A stretch of 64,000 bases of DNA from Telmatactis stephensoni (Eukaryota > Cnidaria > Anthozoa > Actiniaria > Isophelliidae): the NCBI GenBank assembly GCA_029948255.1, contig JALIZF010001405.1, forward strand, positions 1 to 64,000, given 5' to 3'. This document shows, in pieces, positions 51,021 to 63,764 of the stretch. The notes below the pieces were generated by a model. It saw only the letters and a program-made list of their open reading frames with translations. It searched no databases and had not been told where the DNA came from. A program made the position numbers and the translations under genes. Numbering within the stretch: the first letter of the stretch is position 1; each line of letters begins with the position of its first letter.

Positions 51021-54000
51021 ATGGCGGCGTACATGTGCGCTCCAAAGTTCTTCAATTCATGGACAAATTCTGTGCGTTGTTTACACTTATCAACGTTGCT
51101 GTCTCAAATCAAGATTCTTAAACGACCGTTGTGTACTTTAAATGACTATAATCCATTATTTGAACAAGATTATTTGCCAAAATTTAAGAAGATCGGCTCT
51201 AGTCATGTTGTACCAGCGATAGAATCACTAACAAGTGAATTCACAGAGAAATTCCAAAAGTTTGAAACCAAGATGCAAGGTGAGTTTAGAGAGACCATTT
51301 TCCTAAACAAGAAATCGGTGACTCTTGGTAAAAGCTCATGAATCATCATTGAATGAGTGCTGTGTGAACGATGAGATGGTCACCCTGTGGAGATAACCAA
51401 ATGAAGTAAATGACGGAATAACTATAGAATACCCCGCAAATGATATTCATGTAGTCGAACTTTTTGAAAACGACGCAGAAACACAATAGAAACACAATGA
51501 ATATACATGAATGTTCCCTAGTGTCACAAGTAGATATTTTTTTTGTTAAAAATTGCACACAACTATAGAATGCCCCACAAATGACATTCATGATATTCAT
51601 CCCATTGTGTCTCTATTGTGTTTCTGTATTGTTTTCAAAAAGATCAACTACATGGATATCATTATTTGCTGGGTATTCTATAGTTATTCCAAAAATTGCA
51701 AGGGACACTGGCTGTACCTGTGGTTGTTAGTTCCATGTGCTGTTTAAAGCCAAACATGATGGGGAGGTTGAAGTTGTAATAGGCCTTCAGTTGTATTTTT
51801 AACATATAAATGAAAAGAGGTTTATAGGGCGACTTTATAAAAGGGCTAGGTAAAAATTCCAAATTCCAAAAAAAGGCTCCCAAATCAAACCTTGATAGTT
51901 TACAGTCACAGCTTATCAAGTCATCTCAGGGTGACAAGGTTAGCATAGTGGTCCACGGCTTTCCTTTCACCTCTGTGGTGTGAGTTTGATTCCTGGCTTA
52001 GTCCATACATGAACTGAGCTTTTTAATGTATGTGTTGTCCTTTTGCTTGCCATGAAAGTTTTTCTCCAGGTACTCCAGTTTTTCCTCCTTCATCAAAAAT
52101 CAACTTGCGAGTTGAATGATGCATGTATAGAATATTGAATGTTAAGTGGTAGTAAGTGTGGAGTAATTGTCACTGAAAAGCCACTTCAGGGGTGCTGATT
52201 AAACTATTTTGTTGCATTTCATTTTGTTTCATTTGTCTTTAAATATATACTAAGTTGACCAATATTTGAAGATCTAGAATTTGGAAATTTATTGATGTAA
52301 AATATTTACAGATATTCCAGAGACTGATATAGGATGGCAATCAGTAGTAGAGCCATTGGAACATTTGAACAGTAGGCTTGAGTATGCCTGGGGGACAGTG
52401 ACACACTTGAATGGGGTTAAGAACACTGAAGATCTTAGAACTGCTTACCAAAAGGTAAACATACATATTAATTTGTTATCACCTGTTGCTGATTAAATAG
52501 GATTTGAATGAGTCAGTACTCTGATAAATGCACAGATAGAGATGACATCAAAATGGTGAAAGAAAAAAAGTATACTACGAGGCAAAAGCAAGACGTTTGA
52601 CTGCTGTTCTCACCACATTTTGATGTCTTCTGTTTATCTATAAGAGTACAGAAAAATTACTACAATTCTTTAAAAAAAATTAAAAATTATTAAAACTCAT
52701 AAAGTTGAAGCTTCATTAATGATGCTCCTTTTAAGCTGATTAGCCCCTGCCATCAATAATCCTTTTAAAATTCCCTTTAATTCTCTGTTAAATATTAATT
52801 ACAGGTACAACCTTCTGTAATCAAAACTTCTACTTTAGTATCGCAAAGTAAACCATTATATTCAGTTTTCCAGGTAAGAAATAATGACATTAATTATTGT
52901 ATAAAATCATGTTAGTAGTAATTTCCGTACACCATTACATGTAAGGTTACAGGCACTTGTCACATGTGGCAAATGACATTAAATCAATAACTTGAAGCAA
53001 TAAGCCCGAAGAGTGATGACAGTTTGTTCCTCTCTTTATACCACAATCCTTTTTGAGTAGCTTTTGTTCACTTATTTAAACCATTGTGTCTGTATTCTGA
53101 ATGGAATTTTACATTATTTTAGATATGAAAGGCTCTTGAAGAGAATTCTGGTATAGAGAGGGGGGGTCAAAAAGTCATCATGCTAGGGACTTATTGAGAC
53201 CTAGGGTTTTGTCTTTTGAGCTTTTATTTCTTTTAAGCAAAAGAACAAAAGAATTAAGAAAAAAAAAAAACTCCAAAATTTGGTTTTTGATCAATTTTCC
53301 AATGCCAAGATTTTGAGACATGCTGTACAATTTATGAGGACCATTTAATATCATGTATACTTATGATTGTGTCCTCATCAGACAAAATGCATTGGGAACT
53401 AAGTTGCTTTCTTTTTTTTAGAAATTAAAGAACAGTACAACTGAGCTAGATGAAGGTCAAAAAAGAATAGTTGATTCCTTTTTACGGTCTGCAAGAAATG
53501 GTGGTGTTGGTCTTGAAGGAAAAGAAAAAGAAAGATTTAATGAAATCAAATTACGATTAGCAGAACTGGGAACTAAATTCAGGTATAAACTCCCTCAAAT
53601 ACTGCTAGCAATAGTTGCCAATAGTTTCTAAATGATGTTAATGATTGTTATTATAGCAACAATGTTCTAGATGCTGTCAAGAAGTTTTCTGTATTAGTAA
53701 CAGATCCCCAACACATGGAAGGTTTACCAGACTCTCTGTTGCAGCTTACAGCAGAAGCAGCAGCTGACGATAAGACAAGGTATAGTGGTATGCAAAATAG
53801 TCTTTCTCAAACTGTGATGATTAATGATTGATTGATGTTGATTACAGTAATATTGACCCCAAGCAAGGACCTTGGAAATTGACCTTAGATTTGCCATGCT
53901 TCCAGCCTTTCATGCAGTATAGGTATGTAACTTTGAGTTAGCTTTATGTAATCATCATCTGGAGTTCTCATTTGTTTTGGGTTCCTACATTCTTCCATTT

Positions 54001-57000
54001 ATTCTTTCATTCTTTCTTCCCTTACTTCATTTAGTCAGTTAGTCGGTTGGTCAGTCAGTCAGTCAGTCAGACATTTGGTCAGTCAGTATGTCAGTGACAG
54101 TCTGTCGGTCAGTCGGTCAGTTGATTAGTCACAGTCAGTCAGTCATTTGGTCAGTTAATCTATCAGTCAGTTGGTGATCAGTCAGTCAGTCACAGTCAGT
54201 CCTTTGGTCAGTCTTTCTGTCTGTCAGTGGGTTGGTCTGTCAGTCTGTCCATGTAGAAACCTGTCTAATGATCATTCTTAGAGTTGTTCAATTGGTTATT
54301 CACTTATTCATTTTCTGTTTGTTTATAGTGAGAATAGAGAATTAAGAGAACATTTATATAAAGCATATATCACCAGAGCATCTGATGGTGAAACTGATAA
54401 CTCACATCTTATAGAAGAAATAAGAGAGCTCAGGAAAGAGAAATCAGCTCTTCTTGGTTTCAAAGACCATGCAAGCTTATCACTTGAATCCAAAATGGCT
54501 GGAAAGCCATCAGAAGTGTGGAGACTCATCCATGAGTTAAAGGATAAGAGTAAACAGGCAGCAGTTCAAGAAATTGAGAATTTGAAGGTAGGAGATAATG
54601 ATGGGTTCAATCATATAGATGACTGCTATATTCTGACAGCTTGTCATGGTTTTAGTCTTTTGCAGCATGGTATGGCTTTAGTGATGAAATCCAACTGTGG
54701 GATATCCCATATTGGGCTGAAAAGCAACGTCAACACCTTTTCAAGTACAGTTTAAATTTCTTTCAAGATTTATATAATTCTCATGATCATTCGAGATTAT
54801 ATTTTTATTTCATGGTCAACATTTGTATCTGTGCCCATGATGGGTGTTGTCAATTATATAATAATTTATTCTTCTTTTTATCTATGATCAAATGATTCTA
54901 GTTCATTAAATATTTGATTTTTGCTTCAAACAGTTTTAATGATGAGCTTCTTAGACCTTACTTCCCTTTACCAAGGTATGATGATGGAACCAGTTTTGTT
55001 TCATTTTGAATCCATTTCAATAACTCTGAGTTATTTTATATGTTTAATGTGTAGTTCCAGAAAATATCCATACCCCCATCATGGAGGGAATTGGTAAATA
55101 GACCCCTTTCCTCTGGAACTTCCATTTTTCTTCCATACAAACTGTAATTTTGTTCTTTCTCTGACCCCCCTCCCTTCCAGAATTTCCAATTCCCTCCATG
55201 GCGGGGGTATGGATATTTTCTGGAACTACACAATGAATGGGATGTGTGGTGGTAACTATGAAAAATAATTTCTATACTTTTATGTCATATAGAGTTCTTG
55301 AGGGCTTATTTAAATTCACCAGAGAATTATTTGGTATTATAATCAAGGTATGCAAGATACAGCAATTTGCAAGGAATATGATTGATTTAATAACCATAAG
55401 GCAATCTTTTTTAGCAAGCAGATAGTGAAGTAGATGTTTGGCATAAAGATGTTCGGTTTTTTAAGATCTTCAATGAAACAGGTGGGTGATAATTCATATC
55501 TGCATGAGTAGGAGGATATCATGGGTGCATAGTCCAAAATAATGTATTTAAAATTATAACAAATAATACAGAAACTTGCTCAATAAAGACCAATACTTAA
55601 TAATGACATTGGAAGATGTCGAAACGTTGTACAACATTTGCGTTTGTCTTTAAATTTAATTTCAAAGTCGAGCCTTATCAAATACAGAAACCATGCAAAT
55701 AATTATTTCATTAGGCAAGCCTGTACAACCAAAAAATATTATTCACCTTCTCTGCAGTGCTTGGTTTGGGTCGTAAGTCCCTAAAGATACAAATGGTACC
55801 CATTTGTTTATTATTTTCATTGGAATAGAATGTGTTCTGAAAAATTCCATGGGTCTGAAAGTCTCTCTTTTTGTTCAAGAGAGAAAAAACGTCCTGGAGT
55901 CTCAAATTATTGTAACAAACTAAGGAAGTCAGTGACAAATCATCTCAGGCTTGCAAACAAGTGCTTGGAGTCTTGGAAAATCTCCCTAATTGACCTTCAA
56001 CATCCTTTATATGACTGTTAAGACTTAAAAGAATGATCATTCTATGGTTATATTAGCCTGCAAAGCCTAGAGGAGGAAGATGGAGGGAGGGAGAAAGAGA
56101 GGGAGGAGAGGGGGTCTTCCTATCCCTGTCTATCTTCCTCCCAAGGGCCTGACTAGGCAGACTATGACTATGGTGTGTAAGAAACTATCATAATTTTTTT
56201 CATTGTGCCATAACCATACTGTGCTGCTTTTGTCATAGTCATATTAACTTTACTCTTGTTTATTTCATTACTTTACAGGAGAACATTTGGGTTCTTTCTT
56301 TCTTGATCCTTACTCTCGTCCTGCTGAGAAAAGAGGTGGAGCCTGGATGGACGAATGCACAGGTGCAACTTCTTAAGGGTTTAATAATAATAATAATAAA
56401 TTATGATGATGATGATGATGATAATGGTCTTAATTATAAGATTCATCAAACATGAAATAACTGTACAATATATACATATTTCTGACAGATTGTTTTTTGA
56501 ATTTCGCTTTTGAGCTTTAGCAAAGCGTATGTCTCAGAGGGGCATACTTTTTTCTACAGTTATTTCTTTTTGTTATTTGCAAGTTATACTGATGTTCCAT
56601 CCATGTTTTATATCAGGTAAAAGTAAAATGTTAAACAGAAAACCTGTGGCCTACTTGGTTTGTAACCAGTCTCCACCAAGTACCACTGACAACACACCAT
56701 CATTGATGTCTTTCCGTGAAGTCGAAACTCTCTTTCATGAGGTATTAATTCAAAAAGTTCAAAGGAGCTTAAACTCGATGGCATGAGGACAGTAAGAAAT
56801 GCCTGACCTACCATTCTAGTATGGGCTACTTTACTGATTTATTGGATCAGTATGGGTGTGCTTGTGTAATTCGACCCTAATTGTTTGTATCTTCTGTTTT
56901 AGTTTGGGCATGGACTTCAACATATGCTTACAACTGTTCAATATTCAGATGCTGCTGGAATCAGAAATGTTGAGTGGGATGCGGTAAATCACTTGCTAAC

Positions 57001-57515
57001 ATCTTATGTAAACTAGGTGTGGTTGATGGGTACTACCCCCTCTGCTCACTAAATCTCCCCCTTTCCATCAGTATTCCATCCTATAGGTATATTTGTTATA
57101 TTTTATCAAGAGAACATAAATAAGAGAGGGAAACTTGTTAATGGGGCGCGCACCGTGATGATTCCTCTCTTATTTATGCTCTCTTGATTTTATTTATTTT
57201 GAGATATTGAGTTTTTAATGCTTCAAATTGTTCTGTGGTACAGGTTGAGCTTCCCTCTCAATTCATGGAGAATTGGATGTATCACAGAGCAACTGTTGAT
57301 CTTGTAAGCAGACATTATAAAACTGGAGAAGCTCTGCCTGATGAGATATTCACTCAAGTTTGCAAAGGTACATTGATTTGAAAGAATGAAAATGACATAT
57401 TGAAAAATGGCAATACATTTATTGATCATTTCTTTTCAGCGCGTAAATTTCTAGCTGGTACAGCCATGCTACGTCAACTGTACTTTTCTGCTCTCGATTT
57501 GGAACTCCACACAAG
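51021..57515 (+). CDS. M3-family oligopeptidase (oligopeptidase A / thimet type), 16 exons, 3' end not found
   Basis: In-phase exons: 51021-51279, 52312-52454, 52805-52873, 53422-53582, 53657-53779, 53848-53922, 54329-54587, 54656-54744, 54934-54975, 55293-55347, 55415-55481, 56279-56362, 56617-56741, 56903-56983, 57244-57367, 57440-57515. They give ~610 residues. The zinc site is present: LFHEFGHGLQH, split by an intron after HE, and the third ligand in [30 protein letters not shown] is a further family hallmark. Soluble M3 enzymes cut short peptides; the N-terminal ~40 residues are basic and hydrophobic and could be a mitochondrial leader. Family members run to ~680 residues, so the last 70-120 are missing. 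The final donor (AAG/GTAAAA) is intact but no acceptor exon follows before the convergent SLC34 gene. Confidence 0.88.
51414..51690. mobile_element. Foldback MITE in intron 1 of the M3 peptidase
   Basis: GGAATAACTATAGAATACCC and the following ~65 bp (ATATTCATGTAGTCGAACTT) are mirrored at 51604-51690, ending GGGTATTCTATAGTTATTCC. Confidence 0.8.
51930..52200 (+). repeat. tRNA-derived SINE-like element
   Basis: A-box-like TTAGCATAGTGGTCC and B-box-like GTTTGATTCC about 35-40 bp apart, as in a tRNA head, followed by a non-tRNA body (TTTTTCTCCAGGTACTCCAG). Comparable to 63455-63690. Confidence 0.5.
54025..54250. repeat. (CAGT)n-type minisatellite
   Basis: Degenerate GTCAGTCAGTCAGTCAG and TCGGTCAGT repeats in an M3 peptidase intron. 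Confidence 0.9.
55048..55232. mobile_element. Foldback MITE family A, copy 3
   Basis: TGTGTAGTTCCAGAAAATAT ... ATATTTTCTGGAACTACACA with the inner palindrome, in an M3 peptidase intron. Confidence 0.85.
56055..56165. mobile_element. Short foldback, purine-rich arms
   Basis: AGCCTGCAAAGCCTAGAGGA with GGAAGATGGAGGG is mirrored weakly by CTATCTTCCTCCC and GGGCCTGACTAGGCAGACT. Confidence 0.45.
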
Positions 57516-57746
57516 GTAAAACTTGAACAGTAAAAATACCTATTGTGATTTCAATCACAAATAAATAATTTAAAACTATCTAATTAATTAGACTCTCCCT
57601 AAATCCCATTTATAAATTTCCTCAAAACCTCTAAACTGAAAAAGAAAAGATCTCCAAACTGATGCTTAAGAGCATCGAAATGTCGAGGCGACCTATTGTC
57701 ATAAATTTTATTATTTAATGTTTCTAAACTGTCCTTTGGAAGAAAG

Positions 57747-60700
57747 TCATACTGCTGTCACCTTTTTGTCTTGTGAAAAGACCCTTGTCAGCAAAAAAGG
57801 CTTCTTTCGTCGTAAGACTTTTGCAATGAAGATAAAAAGAGTTAGAAGTAAGATGGGAATGCCAACTCCAAGAAGAATTTGCCAACCAGCAACGGATAAA
57901 CCAAAGACTGATGCTGGTAGCAGGAAAAATCCAAAGATAATGTAAGCAGCTGAAAACCATCGATATTTGGCTGTGGTGTTTCCAAGGAACTTGGCAAACT
58001 TGATTGGTACTCGTCTTAAGGGTGGGATTGGATACCATAGTACAATTCCAGACACGTTGAAAAATAAATGGCATAAAGCAATTTGCAGTGCCTTGTGGAA
58101 AGAGTTCCCATGGCTGGCCATAGCGGCGAGGATACCTGTAGCGGTCGTTCCAATATTGGCGCCCAAGGTTAGAGGAAACGCTCTTTCAATGGTGACCACG
58201 TCGAGTCCAGTCAGCGGTGTGAGAACTGATGTAAAAATGGAACTGGATTGCATTAGAACTGTCATGGCAGTTCCAACAGCCATAGCAAAGTATCCTGTTA
58301 AATGGTGAAATGGTTTAGGGAAATCTGAATTGACTGTACGTCGAATAATCACAGAGACTTGCCCTTTCATCACTGAATGCAGTAATTTGACAATACACAC
58401 AAGACAGGTGCAAAGCATTGCTAGAGCTATGACCAGAATTATAACTCCAACAGAAGAATCAGATAAACCGGTTTCAGAAAACAGATAGTTGCATTCACGC
58501 GCTTCTTGTACAGTTACATTAGCCGGCCGAGTTACGTTGACCAAACCGATAGACGTATTCCAAACTTGTGTCAAATTTTCAATGACTGTTTTATTTTGCA
58601 AGCATTTCTTCAAAAGAGTACTCCGTTCAGAGTTAGCTTCTTTCAAGACGACGCTCTGCAAAACTTGTTCCGTGTCGAGTTGAACCACAAGGTTTGTCAA
58701 AGGGTTTGTTAGTTTCATAAGCAGGTCTTTATTCGCGCTTGGATCTGCAGTAATATTTATCACTTTGATGACTTGACTTGTGGCGTGATACAAGTAATGA
58801 AACACCACTTCTACTGGCAGAAAAACCAAGACAGACAGGCAGTTGAAGACATCGTGGACAACTGCACCAGCAAAGGCACGTCTGAATTGATTCCTGTCAC
58901 CTGCTTGGGCTAAAGAAACCATGGTGCTAGTCACTGATGTACCGATGTTGGCGCCCATCACGATAGGAATTGCAGGTTTGACTTCAATTACTGTGGAAAA
59001 GAAGAGAGTGGACGATTGGTTAAGAAGACGTAACCTGAGAAAACAGCCATTTTAGCACCAAGGGTGCGGGGAGCAAGTGTTTTCTCGGTTTAGACAAGAC
59101 ATAACTGTATAAACCCTTCTACTAAGGGGAGCCGCGGAAGGAAGTTCAAGGCAAATTTTGAAAGCGCATTAGTAAAATGTATGCGTTTTGCCGGAAGATC
59201 TACATTAAAAAAAACAGAACTTCTCTTTACTTTACTTCAAAACTCAGAAAAAAAGAAAAACAAACAAAATAAGAAAGAAAACGTGCTTAGTTTATTTAGC
59301 TTTCCCTTCGTTTGAAGACCTTTGAAGGCAAGGTCACCACAACATCTTTTCGCCAAGTACATCCTAAAATGTAGTAGGTAGTGTTGCATGCATTGGAACT
59401 TTGCCTTGGTCAATACAGACTTAGAAAAATACGCAGTCAAGGACTGCATGTGACTCAGGCAAAAAGGATTTTCAACGACACATTTTAGTATAGCAAAAGT
59501 TTTCGAAGAGGTCATGTGATCTGTCCTGGGAAAAGGCTATGTTAATGGGATAGCATAGCTGGAAATAAACAGTTTACAGTGGTTTTCATAAACCAGGGAA
59601 ATAATTACTAAATTGTAAAACAGTAGTATGTGTAATCCCATATAGTAAATGGTATTAATTGTTTCACGGGTTTTTAAAAACCAGTATATGGAAATAGTCC
59701 TTGATAATGAACTGTAAGCACACAAATACAACTATAAGCAATCTCCGAACATACTCCGGATGAGATCTTGACGACCGATCGCTACTCCGATCGCAGAGTC
59801 TGTTCCGATCGTATGCATTGGACAGTCTGAGGTACATTTTCTTGATCAAAAAGCAACAATATTGTTTAAATTTCATGTCAGTCGTCACTTAGTGTCTCTT
59901 TTATCTTATACATGAATATCGGCCGATATTCATGTTTATAAATCTTCCACTCGCTTCTGCTTGTCTGCAGCTTTTTCCCATCATTATTCAATCCCCACGA
60001 ATCCCTGTAAGACTTCTTACAGCTGTTGTTAATAAAATGTAGTCCTTATCTAAGGCTGATGAGAGGCAATAAAAAATAAATACACCTAGAATTGACTAAA
60101 CTGAAACACTATTTTGTTTTTTAACAGTGCAGTTTTTCTCGTACCCTGGGCTCCAGGGGTTTATTATTCGCTTTCTTTTATAGAGAGTTCTTCTCTTGTA
60201 GGCAAGTAAATAAACGTCGGAAGGAGACGATATAAAACCTCTGGAACCCAGGGTATTGAAGAATGAAGAATTCTTACAGCTGCTGTAAACAAATTGGAGT
60301 GCTTACCTAAGGCTGATGAGAGGCAAATTATCAAATAAATCAGCCTAAGAATTGACTCAAAAAAGCATTATTTTGTATTTATCAAACGTTTTTCTATGTC
60401 GCCTTGAGTTTACGTTTTACGTTAGGAACGCCTGCTACAAGTGGAGGTGGTTACGGACACTCAAGCCCGATAGCATAGTGACGAGAGGCCCCATAAGGCC
60501 TTTCGTCACAAAAATAGGATTTGATGCCGCAATCTGTGATTTTTTAAAAGCTGCTTTAAACTTGTACAGTGCACGACACAAAGTTGTCAAAATTGCAAAC
60601 AACAGTGTTCTATTTCTAATCGCTGCGAAAGAACAAGTGCCCTATTTTATGGCGCATTTCCTGAGGAGGCGGTATTTTTTTCAGGTTTACTTTTTTGTGA

Positions 60701-62369
60701 TACTGATTTGTGATAACCCTGACAGCACAGGAAGGTCGAATTATCCAAAAACATAAAAGATAAACATCAAATGAACGTCAGTTCCTTAAAAAAATATTCC
60801 AAGAGATCTCCTGTAGACAGGAAAACCAGATAACAGGGTCAAAAGGGGAGTCCACTGTCTTATCTTTCGACACCCCCAAGAGAGCTTACAGATTTAGCAT
60901 GCAAAGGGCTCATGAAATCACACACTTGTTGCTAAATTTTGGAGAGCAGTTGAAAAACATTCAAATTATCATATACTTGTCTTCTACTTCTTACTACAAT
61001 CCATATTATTCTTAAATTAACACCTTTTTAAATTTCTTTTTTCGCGCACAATGTAAATAATCTGCTCTCAAAATAGCTATATCTACCTTATTGTATATGT
61101 AATTGTAATTATATTTTAGAAAAGGACACGTAATTAGGTTTCTATATTGTTGCCCTTCTCCTAATCTATTATCATTTTATGTGTAACTCAAAAAATTTCT
61201 GGTGTGTCAATGTGTGCATTAGTTCACAGTATTAATTCAGTATTGTAGAATATCCTTGGGCTTGATTCAAAACTATATCACATTTATTGTTAAATGAATC
61301 CTGACAATTTCAACACTCGATTTCAACAAGGTTCCTCAGTACTTACTCTGTGCTGCGACCATAGTAACGATGATACAAGTGGTAGTCGATGAACTCTGAA
61401 CCAACACTGTTGCAAGTATTCCTATCATTAGCCCTGCAATGGGGTTTGTTAGGAGATTATTGGATGCAAAGGCTTCACCTGCCGCCAATCCACCAAGCAG
61501 CCTGAATGCATTGCCAAGAAAGCTTAGAGAACAAACGAACATGTACACTAAGAACACGATCAAGATAAGCTTTATAAGTATCCAGGAGACACGCTGGAAT
61601 TTTTCGGTAGAGTCGAGGATCTGAAAGAAAGCAGAAATATATAAGTAGTATCTAGATATCCGGCAGCCGGACACGATCTTAGGAAATACTCCGTGTCCGG
61701 TAGTCGATTATTTTTTAAAAATACATTGTAGATTAGCCATTTATCAGGTGAAATTCAGCTATACTTGTTTAGGTTTTTTAAAAGCCTCCTAGCAAACGTG
61801 GTTACTGAAGATCCGTGGAAGTTTCTTCGGCACTCGGCACAGTGTGCCAACGATAAGTGTCACGCATCGTTGGTGTAGCAGTGCCGAGCGCCGAAGAAAA
61901 TTATTCACCAGGAGGCTTTGAAGAACCTGAACAAAGATAGCTGGATTTTGCCTGATAAATGGCTAATCTACAGTGTATTTTAAGAAAATCGACTGCTGGA
62001 CACGGAGTATTTCTTAAGATCGTGCCAGTTGCTAAGAGATACTCTTGCTAAGAGATACTTTCAATGCATACTCCGTCCCGTGAATATCGCAGCAAATATA
62101 TTATTCAACGATAAATAAGTTTCATGTTCAGTCTAGTTTAGCAAGCATTATGTTCTTGACAAAAATCCTCGCTTATACAAAGGCTGAAAGGTCAAAAAAA
62201 TTATTATAAATATAATATTTTTTGTACCAAAAAAAATTATTTAAAACCTACCAGACCACTTTCTGCCCGATGTCTTGAATTCATGAATCTGCCATGGATC
62301 AGCACTTTCCTCAGTTGGATCTTTCTTTTCGCCGCCTCTATCCGCACAAGAATGAGGCAGTTCGTCCAT
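57747..62369 (-). CDS. SLC34-type sodium-dependent phosphate cotransporter
   Basis: Exons seen: 62252-62369 (start, MDELPHSCADRGG ... SGRKWSG), 61347-61620 and 57747-58990 (stop TGA). The second joins the third in phase 1 (GTAAGT to TTCCACAG). Both halves of the inverted Na/Pi-cotransporter repeat are present, each with its QSSS motif (VLVQSSSTTTCIIV and VLMQSSSIFTSVL) and the following GANIGTS/GANIGTT stretch. Between them lies a large predicted extracellular loop with several N-x-T/S glycosylation sites. The family imports phosphate with sodium across the plasma membrane. About 545 residues, with a shorter cytosolic tail than vertebrate forms. The first exon ends phase 1 while the next begins phase 0, so a 2- or 5-nt microexon, a missed exon or a sequence error is needed. 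Minus-strand AATAAA at 57707-57712. Confidence 0.9.
59998..60372. repeat. Direct duplication with an internal hairpin, in the SLC34 intron
   Basis: TCTTACAGCTGTTGTTAATA ... AAGGCTGATGAGAGGCAA ... AGAATTGACT at 60010-60105 recurs at about 60268-60360. Between them TACCCTGGGCTCCAGGGGTT pairs with AACCTCTGGAACCCAGGGTA (60143-60255). Confidence 0.75.
61665..62040. mobile_element. Foldback element with inner hairpin, in an SLC34 intron
   Basis: Outer arms CACGATCTTAGGAAATACTC / GAGTATTTCTTAAGATCGTG and GATTAGCCATTTATCAGG / CCTGATAAATGGCTAATC; inner arms CTTCGGCACTCGGCAC / GTGCCGAGCGCCGAAG near 61828 and 61891. It begins only about 45 bp upstream of the exon that starts at 61620. Confidence 0.75.
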
Positions 62370-62875
62370 AATAGCAGTACTGCTGATTTTAGACCTTTGC
62401 TAACTTTCCAGTAACTCGAGAATTAATACCTGGCAGGCAGGCAAGCGAACTGGGTAGAATCAAGTTGGGGGTTTGTGATCATGTTCATGATCATCTAACA
62501 AAATCAGGATATCATATCATCTTACCGTGTGGGCTCCCCTGGTGGATGACCTTGGTCACGATATAAAGGTCATAGTTGCGGCGCGGATGTATTCGCCACA
62601 GGAAGCCCACCTATTCCTTTTGAAAAATGTTCATTTATTTTGTGCTTTTTTCGAGGTTTTTTTTTAAATATTTTCCAAAAGAAATGGCTGGGCTCCCTGT
62701 GTATCTGTGTATTCGGAGTGCTTTTCTTTCTTTTTTAGAGTTCTTTTTCGCACAGGAAACTAGTCTCCTTTTCAGCCGGGAAACCGGTTCATACTAATCA
62801 CTGCTGTGGTTTTAAATTATGCTGTTTTCCTCCAGACGGAAGTCCGATTATAGTTTGACATGCGCAGTAGTGTTG
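62370..62875. other. Upstream flank of the SLC34 gene
   Basis: Likely 5' UTR and promoter of the minus-strand gene. No separate feature recognised. Confidence 0.3.
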
Positions 62876-62879
62876 TAAA

Positions 62880-63068
62880 GGCCGATTTACACGGTACGAT
62901 TTTGCCTACAACTTGTCGCATGCAACCTGCCAACGACATGTCTTAAGCACCATTCACACGCTCACGACTAGGAGTCGTAGGGGCATTCACACGGCACGAC
63001 TTTGTTCTAAGATGTGTTTATACGTCAAGTCGCGTGCGACAATCGTAGCGTACGTGTAAATAGCCTTA
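62880..63068. mobile_element. Foldback MITE with CACGACT motifs
   Basis: GGCCGATTTACACGGTACGA at the left is mirrored near AGCGTACGTGTAAATAGCCT at the right; CATTCACACGGCACGACT-like blocks lie inside. Confidence 0.55.
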
Positions 63069-63454
63069 AGACGGCCACTCTGCGGGTTCCTTTGATCAGA
63101 GGGAAAAGTCTAGAAGGAAATGATTGCCGACCTTTCAGTATAATCACAAAGCCATATGATGAACATATCAATGACAAGAGAGGACGGTCCGGATAAATCG
63201 GAAATGCATCTGTTTTTCTCCGTTTGAGCTCTGCGGTTTTTTGGGCGGAGGAAGAAACCGCTAATTAAAACTGAAATCGTTTGCAAATGCAAAACGTGAT
63301 TCTGCAAATTTGTTCATATAAAATCGTGTTTCATTAGACATAAAACTGCTGTTGTACTGTGGCGGAAGACCAAACTGTAGAAAACAAAGAACCAATTATT
63401 TTTGCACAAGTGTCCTTATTCTATTCTATCTCAGACATCTATCTCAGACGTCCG

Positions 63455-63690
63455 GGTGGCAGCATGGTCGATTGGTCAGAGCGTTGGTCTCAGTTCGAGT
63501 CCTCGTTCTGGCCATGCATTAGCTGAGGCTGAATATGTACCGGGTAGTCCCTATTCAGCTTCTCTGCCATGCTTGTAAGTAGCCGACTGGTTTGTCTCCT
63601 GCCAGTTGGGATTTGTAGTTGAGGACCAAAATGAAAAGTACTGGGTTACCAGTAATGTATGTCACTCTCTACTGTAAATAAAGTTTTTTC
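63455..63690 (+). repeat. tRNA-derived SINE-like element
   Basis: GGTGGCAGCATGGTCGATTG with GTCAGAGCG (A-box-like) and GTTCGAGTCC (B-box), then a body ending in CTGTAAATAAAG. The A-to-B distance is shorter than in a true tRNA. Confidence 0.5.
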
Positions 63691-63764
63691 AGAGGTAAAC
63701 GTGCAACGATGTCTCGTGTTCTGTTGAACCCCTTCATAGGAAACTAATAGGAAAAAAGCTTTTC

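Noticed and set aside
60352..60756. 134-codon frame in an SLC34 intron, plus strand
   Set aside because: It starts at TTG, has no recognised domain, and overlaps a repeat.
63455..63530. True tRNA gene
   Set aside because: A and B boxes are too close and no cloverleaf can be folded; better explained as a SINE head.
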